Source: Paraphoma chrysanthemicola
Taxonomy: Eukaryota > Ascomycota > Dothideomycetes > Pleosporales > Phaeosphaeriaceae
Reading direction: 5' to 3'
Assembly: GCA_020744225.1 (NCBI GenBank)
Contig: JAGMWG010000003.1
Span: 2,418,001-2,482,000 of the forward strand
DNA: 64,000 nucleotides
The notes under the pieces are model-generated. The model ran no database searches and was not told the DNA's origin. It saw nothing but the letters and a program-made list of their open reading frames with translations. The position numbers were made by a program, and so were the translations under genes. Shown here in pieces: positions 1 to 10,545 of this stretch (the stretch's first letter is position 1; every line of letters begins with the position of its first letter).

Positions 1-376
1 GCAGATATACTTGGATCAGTGGTCCATGGAGGATATTCCAAAACAGAACCGAGTGAATCCAAGTAAATACGCCGACAACGCCGATAACGACGATCAAGGC
101 CAGGAAAACGATAAGCACGATCGGGAATTGAATCACGCTCCAGAAAGTAAACCAAATAAGCGCAACGAAACTCCAGCTGAAGACGTATAGCTCGTCGACT
201 TGGCGCGCAGTAAATGGAGGCCAGAAGAGAAATGCGGCGAGACGGGAATTCCAGATTAGGTTTATCACATCGTTGAAGAATATCTGGAATGGTCCGCCAT
301 TGTCTTGCCCAACAACAGGGTTGAAAAAAGCGTACGTTTCGGTGCTGTAAGGGTTATAGGGATTCCATCAAGACAT
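1..376 (-). pseudogene. Membrane protein N-terminus, cut by the left edge, in-frame stop at codon 3
   Basis: A minus-strand frame is open from 367 to the left edge and encodes a hydrophobic protein. It begins N-P-Y-N-P-Y-S and has Trp/Phe-rich segments followed by at least one strong membrane segment (F-P-I-V-L-I-V-F-L-A-L-I-V-V). An ATG at 374-376 is in the same frame, but codon 3 is TGA (368-370), as expected from a C-to-T change in CGA. No other in-frame ATG lies in the visible part, so either the gene carries a nonsense mutation or an upstream exon is joined here by an intron I could not find. I do not recognise the family. The C-terminus lies outside the window. Confidence 0.45.
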
Positions 377-2723
377 AGTACGTTAAAACTTCTTAGGAAA
401 AAGATAGGCTAGGATAAACAAGATTTGATGGTACATTTTAGTTCCGGTGGAATGTCTGGCGATGGTAGGGTGTAGCATTTGATTAATAAATGCAGCGAAG
501 CCTCAGCTGCCGGAACCCCGCGTCCCGGCATGTTACCACTGGCTTTGTCTGATGCGTGCAATGACGGTGCTTAACTTCTACGAGAGGGGGAGTGAAGCCA
601 CCAGCTCTGAGGAGAAGCGGGGTTGGAACTGATCATGCCATCTCATTATCCTACCCCCTCGCAAAGGTTTCCACCGCTTTGCGTGGGGTGATTAAGATAG
701 CAAGAGAGTAGCTTAAGTCCACATTCAAGTGAGACTATCTGTCAACTAACTACAGCTAAGGGTTAGGGAGGTAGTGGTCGCCCTACACCTAACTAATATA
801 TGAAATATGATCAGAGCCCTCGCGAAGCCGATTCTGGCAAAGAATAAGAGAAGACTCACGTAACTTTCACAGTGCCAATCTGACGACACAAACGAGATGT
901 CGCCAGCTATCTTTATAAGCTTCGTGAGCAGCAGCAGTCACCCTCCCTCGCCCATGTCGTTTATTGACGGTATTTTTAGCTGCTGCTACCAAAATAAGCG
1001 CTGAAAGGTGGCCTTCCAAAAGGCAGCCGTCAGCAGCAGAGAGCTGACTTTTAGTCGCTGACTGTATGGACCATAGTGGTAGCTCGATGGCAGGCCTAGA
1101 TCCGTGCAAATACTTCCCGGCCTATCTAGAGACGTTGCAAACGGGGCTGCTGATCAGACCTTTCGACGCGATCGAAACTGCGCCCGTGCGGTATCCCAGC
1201 GACTGCTTCTGGTCTCTCCAACAATCCTTATAGCACCTCAAGCAGATGTGTATCTAATCAGCACAGCACAAGATAGAGAGCTCGTCACTTCACGGTCATG
1301 TCGAGTAGAGAGCACCTAGTATGGCACATCCAGCTCGGAAAGCTTTACGGCAAGAGTGTTTGTCGACAACGCTAGCCACGAAGTCCAACGACGTTTTTGC
1401 TGAGCAAGTGCATCGAGACAGGCTGCAGCGACGGGAGCGGGCGAGGCAGCTCGCAGCATTCTAAGAGCTCATAAAAGACAATCACACTCTACAGATAGCC
1501 TATCTTAAGCTACTACAGGCAGAGGCATCTTGCAATGAACATATTGGACCGGACGCTCGAGGCGCTGTACACGGTTCGAGCTGTGTTGAAACACTGCACA
1601 GAGGAGGGAGGGACGAGTGACACCAAAGAAGCGGACAAGAACGACGGGAGCAGTGGTTCAGTAGGATGGACGACAGAGTACACAATCGTGGCTGTCGGGT
1701 TTTGTCGTCATGCTGGATGTTTGCTGCTTGATACCTGTCTAAAGCTGCGGCAGAGGCACATCCCAAACACAGTTTTTGAATATACTTCCTGTCACGCCTG
1801 TATACCAGCCCTTCAAACAACACTACAACGGTCAAGTCTGTACATGTCATATGGAGCCGTGCTTCGAAGCATGCGTGAAGAAAGAATGCAGGCACTCAGC
1901 CTGTGTTGCTCGTCCCAGCAGTCGACCGGACCTCTTCAGCCAAAGTCTCCGTTCTCTCCATGAAGGCTGCCAGCCATTCCTACATCTCCATAGCGTACGC
2001 CTGAAATGCGACGAGAGGTCTAGTGTTGAGCTTAGAGAATTTTGAAGCAGCCTGTGGCTGGATAGGAGCTTCTCTAAGCTATCTATCCGCTCTTCGAGCG
2101 CTTTCACATTCTGGCAGTCGTGCGGCTGCGCGTCCTTGATATGTAACTCCGAAACCGGTTGCGCTACAGGGTAGCAATCGCTTACCACTAGCTGCAGCTG
2201 TTCTGGGTATGCAAAGGTGGCGTTTTTGTGATCTAGAGCTGTCTGTACGGGGCACTCTGCTGGATACGCAAGGGAGGACTTGGGGACAAATCCCGCCAGC
2301 CTCCAATTCTATACGATAGAATAACAAGTTAATATTCTGGGTAAGAGATGAAACTATCTGAATTGACCACAACGAACGTAATAAAGAGATCCGTCCATCC
2401 TCATATCCCCGTTGCCTTGTCTACTGCCACCACCGTCAGGACTGCCATCACCCCTTAGCGTCTGATAGTTAGTCCTGGCGTGATGGCCATTACGTGATTC
2501 TCAGATGCCCCGCGTCGATCACCCCTGTGTTTCCTTGCGATGGTTGGCCTCTAACCTCGCTGCCTTGGTCTGTGAGAGGTCTTCCTTGTTTGTTCGTAAC
2601 ACCCTGCCTTGCGTTTTCCTGTCGTCCATCTGTACGATTATAAGCTGCGCCATTATGCGAAGTGACTTCATTAGTCTCTCCAATCGGATCAGTTCGTGAG
2701 TCCAGCCGACTTATCTGTTTATG
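377..2723. other. Unassigned stretch with degenerate coding-like fragments
   Basis: I recognise no gene here. Short frames on both strands overlap and none has family motifs. A plus-strand frame from the ATG at 1321 is rich in Arg/Gln/Glu and stops at 1462-1464. A minus-strand frame around 2080-2290 contains a heptad-like stretch (A-L-E-E-R-I-D-S-L-E-K-L-L), which could be the coiled coil of a decayed regulator. These read as relics rather than genes. The likely promoter of the left-edge membrane protein would lie just above 376. Confidence 0.3.
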
Positions 2724-3766
2724 TCAATCGTGAGCATTACTTGATCGGGATAAGAAAGGAGAATCGAAACGGGAGGAGGGATAAGAGACTGGATATACCT
2801 GGTAGCCATCGCTATCCTGTCCTGGGTTGAGAACCTCGCACTCCACCAATTTGACAATCTTATACATGCCAACAGCTAGCAAAGTTCCCATAAAAGGACC
2901 AATCCAATACACATAATGGTACCCCGGAAAGTCGCGCGTCGCAACACAAGGCCCGAAGCTCCTAGCAGGATTGAGACTCGCCCCTGTATAGTTTATGCCC
3001 ACTAGATGTGCAACAAACAGTGCAAGACCGATACCAATAGGGGCTAGATATGTGGCTCTGTGCTTCTCAGCAGCGAGCATAAAGATAGTGAAGACAAGGA
3101 GCGATGTAAGGAACATCTCAAGGAAAATGCCTCGTGCAATGGATACGCTCAGGTCGGTGGATACTTTTAGAGGGCCGGGAAGTATGGCTTCGATGACAGC
3201 GGCAGCGCTCATGCAAGCGAGCATCTGCGCGATGAAGTATAGGACCATTCGAACTGGGCTTATTGCGCCGATTAGACACAGGCCTAGTGTTGCCTAATCG
3301 ACAATAGTCTTAGCACTTGTACTCGGCCCTGGGGTAAACACTTCAAGGTCATCAAGATTGATCCGCAATTCAACAGCACATAAGGAAAGGGCACAGCTCA
3401 ACTCACGGCAGGATTGAATAAGCCACCGCTCACTCTGAAAAAAACCCACACATTGACCATTAAACTGAACCCGAAGCTCAAGGCGATGTAGAGAAGTACG
3501 TTTGTATCTGGTGGCTGCCCTGGTGCAGGTGCATCACGGGTCGAAGTATGGGAAACTTGGGTGCCACCGAAGGCAAAGAAAAGAAACATAAAGGTTCCCA
3601 CAAACTCGGCAGCGGCAGCGACGAACTCATGCCGCCAAACGATCTTGCGATCAGGTTCTGGAGGCAAGACGCTGCCAGATTGACTGTCCGCTCGTAGTCG
3701 TTGATTGGATTCTGACGTCTGTAACGTATCCTTTCGATGTAAGGGGAGAATATTCTTGAAAGACAT
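2724..3766 (-). CDS. Aquaporin / aquaglyceroporin (MIP family)
   Basis: Two exons, 3407-3766 and 2724-3293, flank a 113-bp intron with GTGAGT donor and TTAG acceptor. Joined they give 309 residues with phase kept. Both hallmark NPA boxes are present: the first (F-N-P-A) spans the splice junction, and the second reads S-L-N-P-A-R-S-F-G-P. Six hydrophobic segments are visible, beginning with F-V-G-T-F-M-F-L-F-F-A-F-G-G-T. MIP proteins form tetrameric channels for water or small neutral solutes in the plasma or vacuolar membrane. The N-terminal tail of about 45 residues is hydrophilic, as often seen in fungal members. Nothing is broken. Substrate (water or glycerol) cannot be decided by eye. It stands alone, with no functional neighbours. 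Confidence 0.92.
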
Positions 3767-4484
3767 CTCGAAGTTTTCATGGCAACGTTCACTTTCGAAT
3801 AGCGATTAAAGGCTCGCACTGTGCCAAGTTTTGTACGGGCAGAAGTTGCGAGATCAACCTATAGAGAGATGTTCGTAATAACATCAGGCCACCGATTACT
3901 GACACATGATAGTACCAAGAAAAAAGGAGGTCTTAGCGATTACACCATTCATATTGCAGGCAGTATTACCAGAATTCAAATTCGTAATTGTGGCATTGAT
4001 GACTGGCCAATTATATCTAGTTTTCCGCAACTGATATTGCATGTTGCCGTATATTCGCGCGTTATGTTCTTTAGCTGAAGCGGTCTGTGAATCCTTGCCA
4101 ACGGCCAAAGAGGCTCACGAATACTACACAACAGCGTGCCGTAAGCTGCCTGACCACAGTCAATCTGTCACCCCATATCACGTTATGTCAGGGTATAGGG
4201 TGACGTTGAATGTTTACCCCGCACGCCTTTTGGTGAGGCTGCGCTGTCCGCTTCTGCGGCTGCCAGACATGTTGCTGGGCGTCGCGTCGCAGCGCCGATA
4301 GCGGCTTGGACAAGGAGCGCCTCATCAATGAACCACCATCACATCAAATACTACCTTCAAGATAGCGCTGAGCAACCATCACAACGCGTTAGCGGCTCGT
4401 AAGTCGGGTAGCTGAAGTACATAGGCGTAGTAAATATCAACAATCTTCAGAGCTGACTGTTGACATGTGCGCTTTGAAATGGTA
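3767..4484. other. Intergenic stretch, no gene recognised
   Basis: The aquaporin promoter (minus strand) should lie at its left end, just above 3766. Short frames on both strands (for example 3821-4078 and 4041-4301) have no family motifs and look like chance. Confidence 0.4.
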
Positions 4485-5280
4485 TTAAAGATTGACAATC
4501 AGACCTCCATGAATGGCCATGCTTGCCGCTCGGTTCACAATCTTGCTATTATAGTTGTTAAACGCGGCGGCCTGCTTACTCTGCATCCAAAAGATCAGTC
4601 ATTGGAACCGCCTCTTCTGTGTTTTCCATGTACTTACATCGGATCTCATAGCAGCAGCTACTGTAGCCTCTAAAGTCCTTATCCTGGGACCGGACGATGT
4701 CCATCAGGACACACAAATACTCCGTTCCAATTCCAGAAACTTCGAACTCGCATAGTCTCAGCTGCTCTTGCTTGACAGCTAGAAACACTTCCGCAAAAGC
4801 GCAGACCAGCTCAATGATATCCTCAATCAAGCTCTTGAAGTGCTTCTCCTCGTATAGCGCCCACTTCACTTTCTGGCGCAACATGGTTCCGTTTTGACGC
4901 TTAATGCAAAGCTTACGCATCTTCGCATGCAAAGACTGGCCCAAGTCGTCCGGTTTCACGGAACGCTTGTACTTGGCAGAGATTTCCTCCGCTTCAGCGA
5001 ACAGATCTAGTATATGTCCCAGCACTCGTTCCGCCTTGTCTATGTCTTCCTTCTGGACTGTCGCTTCTTGCAGCGATAGAGCGTCTTCGAGATCACCGCT
5101 CAGGCCCACGGCTTGGCCCCAGCGCGAAAGTCGTAGCCTCGCGTTGTCCAACTTGAGCAAGTTGGTTTGGAAATTGTTACCGAAGCTGCAGCCAAGCTGG
5201 ACGTACTCGAAGCAATCCATGGCGTTATTGAAGAGGCCAGCAAGCGCAACAATGCCGACGGCAAGACCTCCAACTTCCAT
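4485..5280 (-). CDS. HeLo-domain protein (HET-S-like cell-death effector family)
   Basis: The frame from ATG 5278-5280 begins M-E-V-G-G-L-A-V-G-I-V-A-L-A-G-L-F and continues with F-N-N-A-M-D-C-F-E-Y-V-Q-L-G, the typical N-terminus of HeLo domains (PF14479). Helical, Leu- and Lys-rich segments follow to about residue 220. A longer in-frame start at 5343 is less likely because HeLo proteins start at this hydrophobic helix. Unspliced, the frame stops at 4576 (234 residues). A donor-like GTAAGT lies at 4632-4637. A second possible 3' exon (4578-4485) encodes a peptide ending M-A-I-H-G-G-L-I-V-N-L; it is in phase only with the weaker donor GTACAT at 4633 and acceptor GAG at 4579. HeLo proteins act at the membrane in programmed cell death after templating by a partner NLR. 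The divergent NACHT gene starting near 5624 fits that pairing. Confidence 0.75.
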
Positions 5281-5623
5281 GGTGGTGGCTAGCCTAGACA
5301 AGTGAGTTTGTGAATAGACGTTTGTTTTGGGTGAATAGTCCACCGAGGATAGGGTTATGATTATTTTAGTGGCTCCTTGCTCAGGAGTGCGATGTGATAT
5401 GGAGAAACGATGCCCGGATGACTGATCTCTTTCCTATGAACAGGGGATAACTCGCCAACACTGCTGATCAGAGTTGCCTTGTAGAGCGCCCTGGCACTGC
5501 GTTTGCTATGTCTCGTCTTGACTAGCGCGTGCTAGTCGTTGCACACCCACTGTCTGAACGTGTGCTGCTCCCTCTCTCTGTGCCTTGCCCACGGCATGCA
5601 CTTGGCTCCTTGGTGTGGCCAAT
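5281..5623. promoter_or_regulatory. Divergent promoter between HeLo and NACHT genes
   Basis: This 343-bp gap separates the start codons of the HeLo gene (minus) and the candidate start of the NACHT gene (plus). No clear motif was identified. Its position implies shared control of the two genes, as is known for fungal effector/NLR pairs. Confidence 0.4.
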
Positions 5624-6350
5624 ATGAGCTCTTCCACCTCGCGCCCGCCTGTCAGCTTCGTCAACGACGGGAGCCGCATCGAAGTTCAGGCTGGCCACTA
5701 CATCGTACACGGAGACATCGTCGTGCAGTAGGTTCAGTCGCAGTGCTAGACACAAAGGGTAGGTCGCTGACGGAGTTCCCAATCACACTGACGCACGCTG
5801 TCGATGCCCCCTTCAACGCGTACGCAAAGCGGCACGAGCTGACCTGCCTCGCTGGCACGCGCGTCGACCTCTTGCGCGAGGTACATGGCTGGGCGGAAGG
5901 ACAAGGCCAGCGATGCATCTTCTGGCTGCGCGGCCTGGCGGGCACGGGCAAGTCGACGATCGCGTGGACCGTCGCGCGCAGCTACTACCACAAGCAGCGC
6001 CTGGCGGCCAGCTTCTTCTTCTCGCGCGGCAGCGGCGACGTCGACCACGCAGGCAAATTCGTCGCAAGCATCGCAGTACAGCTTGCGCAGAATGTGCTAG
6101 CATCGCGTAAGCATATTTGCAGTGCTGTTGCAGAGCGTAGGGATATTGCCAGCGAGTCTTTGCGCGACCAGTAGCAGCACCTCGTTCTCTGCCTGCTGTC
6201 GAAGCTGCGCGAGCTAGGACTTTACGTCGTGGTTGTCGATGCGCTTGACGAGTGCGACGACGACGACGACGACGACGACGACATCTAAATTATTATACGG
6301 CTGCTGGCCGATTCGCGGTTACTAGACAGGGTTTGACTGCGAGTGTTTCT
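5624..6350 (+). pseudogene. Broken NACHT-type NLR (STAND NTPase) gene
   Basis: From about 5760 the frame encodes the usual approach to a fungal NACHT domain (F-N-A-Y-A-K-R-H-E, then L-A-G-T-R-V-D-L-L-R-E). The Walker A box W-L-R-G-L-A-G-T-G-K-S-T-I-A follows at about 5925-5965, and Walker B V-V-V-V-D-A-L-D-E-C near 6226-6255. Two in-frame stops break it: TAG at 6172 and TAA at 6286, and the sequence fades after about 6350, so sensor repeats are missing. A short frame from ATG 5624 to TAG 5729 (35 codons) carries a Gly/His turn peptide and is one base out of phase with the NACHT frame. Such a short N-terminal motif ahead of NACHT is typical of amyloid-signalling NLRs. A GAC run at 6255-6281 encodes consecutive Asp just after Walker B. 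Confidence 0.8.
6255..6281 (+). repeat. (GAC)9 microsatellite
   Basis: Nine consecutive GAC triplets encode Asp directly after the Walker B box of the broken NACHT gene. This could be slippage expansion in a dead gene. Confidence 0.85.
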
Positions 6351-7131
6351 AACAAGCTGGCTAGAAGTGCTGATACGCTATGTGTTTGGATAGATTACAG
6401 ATGCGGAAAACAAGGACTTTGTACTGCAACGAAATATTGCTGCCGATTGTTAACTAGGACATAAGACTTTTCCTGGAAACCTAGCTTCGCTCCGTTAAGC
6501 AGAGGTAGTATTTACGCGCTGGTTAGCTAGGCGTAGAACCTATCATGCAGCTAGTCTAGAGCGCTAGTAGTCTGTTCATCTACCTGTCGTTTTATTTTGG
6601 AAGGCAGGCACTTTGCAGCCAAAAGACTAGAAACGATTCTCTGTAAGGACAGTAAAACTACTACTAGTCTAGAGAAGCAATGCATCTTAATCTAATCTAC
6701 ACTACTATGCTCTAAAACTTAGTATCTGCAGACTACATAGATAAAGAAAGAGAAGAGTAGTGCAGAATACTAAAGTATATTCTTAGGAGCGTAGTAGTAT
6801 TATTCTCTACTCTATCTATATAGTTGTTAAGTAAGCTAACGCAGCCTAAAGTAAGCTCTAGGCTATTCGAAGTTAGATAAGTAACCCTAGCGTACTTACA
6901 CGAAAAGGCTGAAGAAACTTCTCTATTACTCTACTACTCTCTTAAGTTAGAAGGAATAGATTATAGAGTAGTACGCTATTGCTCTATTGCGCTAAGAGTT
7001 AAAGAGCATAGAGTAGATTACGTAACTCTGATCCTATCCTTCCTTATAAGAAAGCGCTCAAGACTAGGAGGTCTAGTTATTATGAAACTAGAGTTTGTAA
7101 GTTCGTAACAGATAGATTGCTTGTGCGCTGC
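6351..7131. other. AT-rich, RIP-like tract
   Basis: The sequence is dominated by TA-rich words (ctagta, tagtaga, taagtag) with few CpA or TpG, unlike the GC-rich NACHT gene just upstream. It carries no coding frame. This is the look of repeat DNA heavily mutated by RIP. I could not tell what it was before. Confidence 0.6.
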
Positions 7132-8497
7132 TTAGAAGCGCTCGAAAAGATTCGCTAGCTTCCTTGTATCCTCGTTCCCGAGTGTTGACTCACTGTCCCC
7201 ACCTGGACTGCCACTTCGTGCTCTGATTTCCGCCTTACTGGGCCTCCCTTCCTCGATTCGACTGTCCGCTACAACCCTAGTTGTTACGTTCTTAGTTATT
7301 CCTCGCTCCCACCCTTCAGACAACGCGCCGGTGCCTAAGAAGGATTCCTCGTCAGACCAGCTGCTTGATCTCCCGTTCGTAACCGTCGCCGTCATGACCC
7401 GCTTCTTAGCTGCTGGTCTGAGTTCGTCTAGCGGCTGCATACCAAGCCTGGGTGCTTCATGGTTGTTGTCTTTTGAACCCTTACTCCACGGCATTCCTGA
7501 AGACTGACCACCGCTCGTTCCGAAAGATGAGAGGCTACGACTCCTAGTCATGAGTGGTCTAAGGGTAGCGATGCAGCCGGCCGTTATTCCTACACCTACT
7601 TCCACAGTGGTCCAGATTGCAAAGCTAGTGGTCCGGTAGAGAAAATCGCCTTTGTATTCCTTGAGACTCGAAGTGTAGGGAAGGCGAATGATTGTTGCCG
7701 TTGAGCCGCTATTTGAAAATGTCAGGACTTATATAGGAAAGAGCAGCACAGCGATCAAGCCAGTATGCTGATAAAGTAGTTTGAGTGAGAGAATGGGGCT
7801 GCTTACATTGCTGCAAACGCAATCACGGAGGCGACGACGATCTTCATGCGCTTTTTTATCTGCAGGTCTTTGACAATGAAGATGGGCAGAGTGCCAAAGG
7901 TCCAGTCTGCGAACGAGTTCAATGCCGAGACGACATACGTAAAGTTTGTGACCAGTGCTGCGGAGAGACAAGTGCCAGTATGATTGGGGTCCAAGTCCCA
8001 CCAGAACGAAATGGGCTTGCACTGAAATATGACCAGGCAAGTACATCCGATTCCTAACACCCCAGAGGCAACCATGAGAATCCGAATGATCCAAACGTGC
8101 ATCGGGTTGATTGTAATGCGCAACAAGAGTAAACCGATAGCGATTTTGAGGACGGAAGTTGCCAAGGGATAGAACACCTCGCAGAAGAACCAGTAGCGAA
8201 GGGCGATTTGGGCATTTGCGTCCGTAATTGCTTCACGATGTTGGCCGGTGCCATGAGCTGCGCCGCCGAGTTGGCATGACAGGTACGCTGTGAATCAGCA
8301 CAGAGCGGCGACCATAATCTTGTCATCTATCCCAAAGCCGTTCACCAAAACCGTTCTGTGGCGTATATTAGATGCCTGCTGTCTAGATTGAAGAAGGCTA
8401 AGTCTGACCGAACGTAGCATCGGAGGCCAACCGTGAGCCATGTCAGCACGAAAAAAGTGACAGCTACGCCTATAACCTGCCCGCTTCGATCATCCAT
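7132..8497 (-). pseudogene. SAT4/PTH11-like integral membrane protein, one in-frame stop
   Basis: Three exons join in phase: 8409-8497, 7807-8355 and 7132-7708 (donors GTCAGA and GTAAGC; acceptors ACAG and ATAG). The protein shows SAT4-family marks (fungal rhodopsin-like domain, PF20684): G-F-G-I-D-D-K near the start, L-S-C-Q-L-G-G in the second extracellular loop, A-T-I-I-R-L-P-Y-T-S-S-L-K, and W-T-T-V-E-V-G-V-G-I-T-A-G-C before T-L-R-P-L. The C-terminus is a polar tail of about 150 residues. Codon 50 of the joined frame is TGA (8295-8297), between A-L-C and F-T-A-Y, with no splice sites to remove it. Everything else is intact, so this is a very recent nonsense allele or a sequencing error. 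SAT4 proteins are seven-helix membrane proteins, some with receptor-like roles. Confidence 0.75.
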
Positions 8498-9666
8498 GAT
8501 TCAAAATGTGTCGTTGGTTCAATTCAATTGCCCTAAGCAACAAAAGTTCGAGCGGACATACACCAAGCTGGAGCGACCGCTAGTGGGTAGAACGTTGCGA
8601 CGGGGCGGACCGATCAAAACGGCGTCAAAACAACCGTCAAAACAGCCATCGAAATAAGCTTCTGAAGGAGAATTTAAAAGCTGGAGCAAAGAGAATAACT
8701 TAATTGCCAGCGCGCATTTCGGAATGTCACTATACGTGATCTATTGGCGCGCCCAGCGGCTGGCCGTACTTTGGCGCATCAAGCCGCATTGAGATTCAAT
8801 TAGCTTATGGTAATTGGTATACGAAGGGTTTCGAGACAGTTTGGTGATTGTCTGTGCAACTCCTGCATACCCAGCCCCGCTCAGGGAATCCCTCTTGCCG
8901 CAAAAGAGACACGCGTATGGACAGAAGCTAACCACAACTGTTTGCGCACGACTGGGCAGATCACCCACAGTACCGTATCAGGCTGGCTAGGTTCACATTA
9001 ATGAGGAGGACAAACATGTAGTATTTCACGTGCCTGGCTGCAGATTAGCGGTATTAGATTTGATTCTTTGCAATGATTCGCTCTTAGTCGGCGAACTGCA
9101 AATAAGGGTCTTCGCTTGACATGGATCATGAAACGTATCATTTACCCCATACTTCATGGACCTCGGTTATAGCCCTGAGACTGGATCGTCTGTCACATCG
9201 CAATATTGAGATTGCCATACACTAGCTCTTAGGGACTACTCGGAGGAAACCGGTGACCTTTCCTATCTTCGAATGAATATCTATTTACCGTAGATGAAGA
9301 AATCCAAAATGGCAGACCGCCAGGCCTGTATCCATGCTCAAATTATCGAGTCAATGGAAATCTCCAAGGAGCTTGAGGAATAATGCCTTTACAAGCCTCG
9401 CATCTGCTGGACGATTTGAGCTAATCCTGGCTAGGAGATCTAGTCCAAACAACTGCAGCGTGCTTTGCGCTCGGCATCGTACCCACAAGAGCAGGGGAAA
9501 GGAGTTGGTTAGGCGGTCTAAAGCATAATTTCGCTTAGTCAAATTTCACTATCTGGTATTCCGCGGACTTCGTTCCTGGTTTTATACCTGCTTCTTTTGA
9601 CGGGGTCGCGCCCCTGCAGTAGCACGTTCAACAGGGTATGGAAAGAAGTGCGAACTCTTCGTCAGC
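8498..9666. other. Intergenic stretch, no gene recognised
   Basis: The frames present (for example 8741-8968 minus and 9334-9528 plus) overlap on opposite strands and lack motifs. The left part should hold the promoter of the SAT4-like gene. Nothing else is supported. Confidence 0.4.
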
Positions 9667-10545
9667 TCATCTCCTAGCAGATAGACGAATAACGACATTG
9701 TTAATCTTGTAGAGATATACTTTAGGACTCGTCGCACGCGAAGCCTCAGCGGCGCTCTGGCTGATTACGTCCTGCAGTTTCTTGTGGTACTCTTGGTAGA
9801 CTTTGAACCAAGCAGCTACAGCTGCGCCTAGGATGCTGAACCCGAGGAAGGGAAAGAGGAATGAGGAGAGGTATGGGGAGAGGAATGACAGCAAGGCCGC
9901 GCACAGCCACCAGTTAAGGAGGATCTCGTATGTGCTGAAGAAGAAATCCGAGTATTGGAGGTATCCCCATCGAAGGGGGCCGTAGAATGCCTTGATCGGC
10001 GCGAAAAGACCGAGCACCAGCGCGGCAGCGACAGCTAACACAAAAACGTGCAGCAAGTAAGGAGTCGAGGAATTGCTGAGACGGAGTGCGTAGCACGCTA
10101 GCGCTGTGGAAAACGAAGCTACGCTGAGAGGTCAAAGGTATTCCTCCAGGAAATTCGGCAGGCAAAGATCTTACCCTTGAAATAGGTGCCGAAGAGTTTC
10201 GAAAGCGTCTTGAACGCGGGTACGTACTTGGTGCTGGTCACTAGAGACGTGATTGTGGTGCATGCTTGGCGAATTGGGTCGCTGCACCCAGCGTTGAGTA
10301 GTTTCCCAGCCTAGGCCGTGATGAGACCAAGTAGGATTCGATCTCCTAAAAATATGTGCGCGCCGAGGACATGGCCCTGGACAGCAGGAGAGATCAAGAA
10401 GATGACAAGGACGGCACCTGTTACAGTCAGGTTAAAGGGTGGCTCAAAACTCCAGCAGACTCGTACCTGAAAGCAGGGCCTCGATGGGGCTGGTCAATGT
10501 CTTGAGCGCTGGAAGGAACTCGCTGCCGAACAGATGAGTAGCCAT
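9667..10545 (-). pseudogene. Unknown multi-spanning membrane protein, one in-frame stop
   Basis: Exons 10467-10545, 10175-10417 and 9667-10118 join in phase (donors GTACGA and GTAAGA; acceptors ACAG and GTAG). The product would be about 257 residues from ATG 10543-10545 with several hydrophobic helices (for example V-L-V-I-F-L-I-S-P-A-V and V-F-V-L-A-V-A-A-A-L-V-L-G-L) and a charged C-terminal tail. A TAG at 10311-10313 interrupts exon 2 after L-L-G-L-I-T-A; a C-to-T change in CAG would explain it. Reading continues in frame on both sides. I do not recognise the family. It could be a pseudogene, or the stop could be an assembly error. Confidence 0.5.

Noticed and set aside
4632..4637. Consensus donor GTAAGT in the HeLo gene leading to the H-G-G peptide
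   Set aside because: No AG acceptor in reach gives the right phase from this donor; only the neighbouring GTACAT at 4633 does. I kept the peptide as a hypothesis but not this splice.
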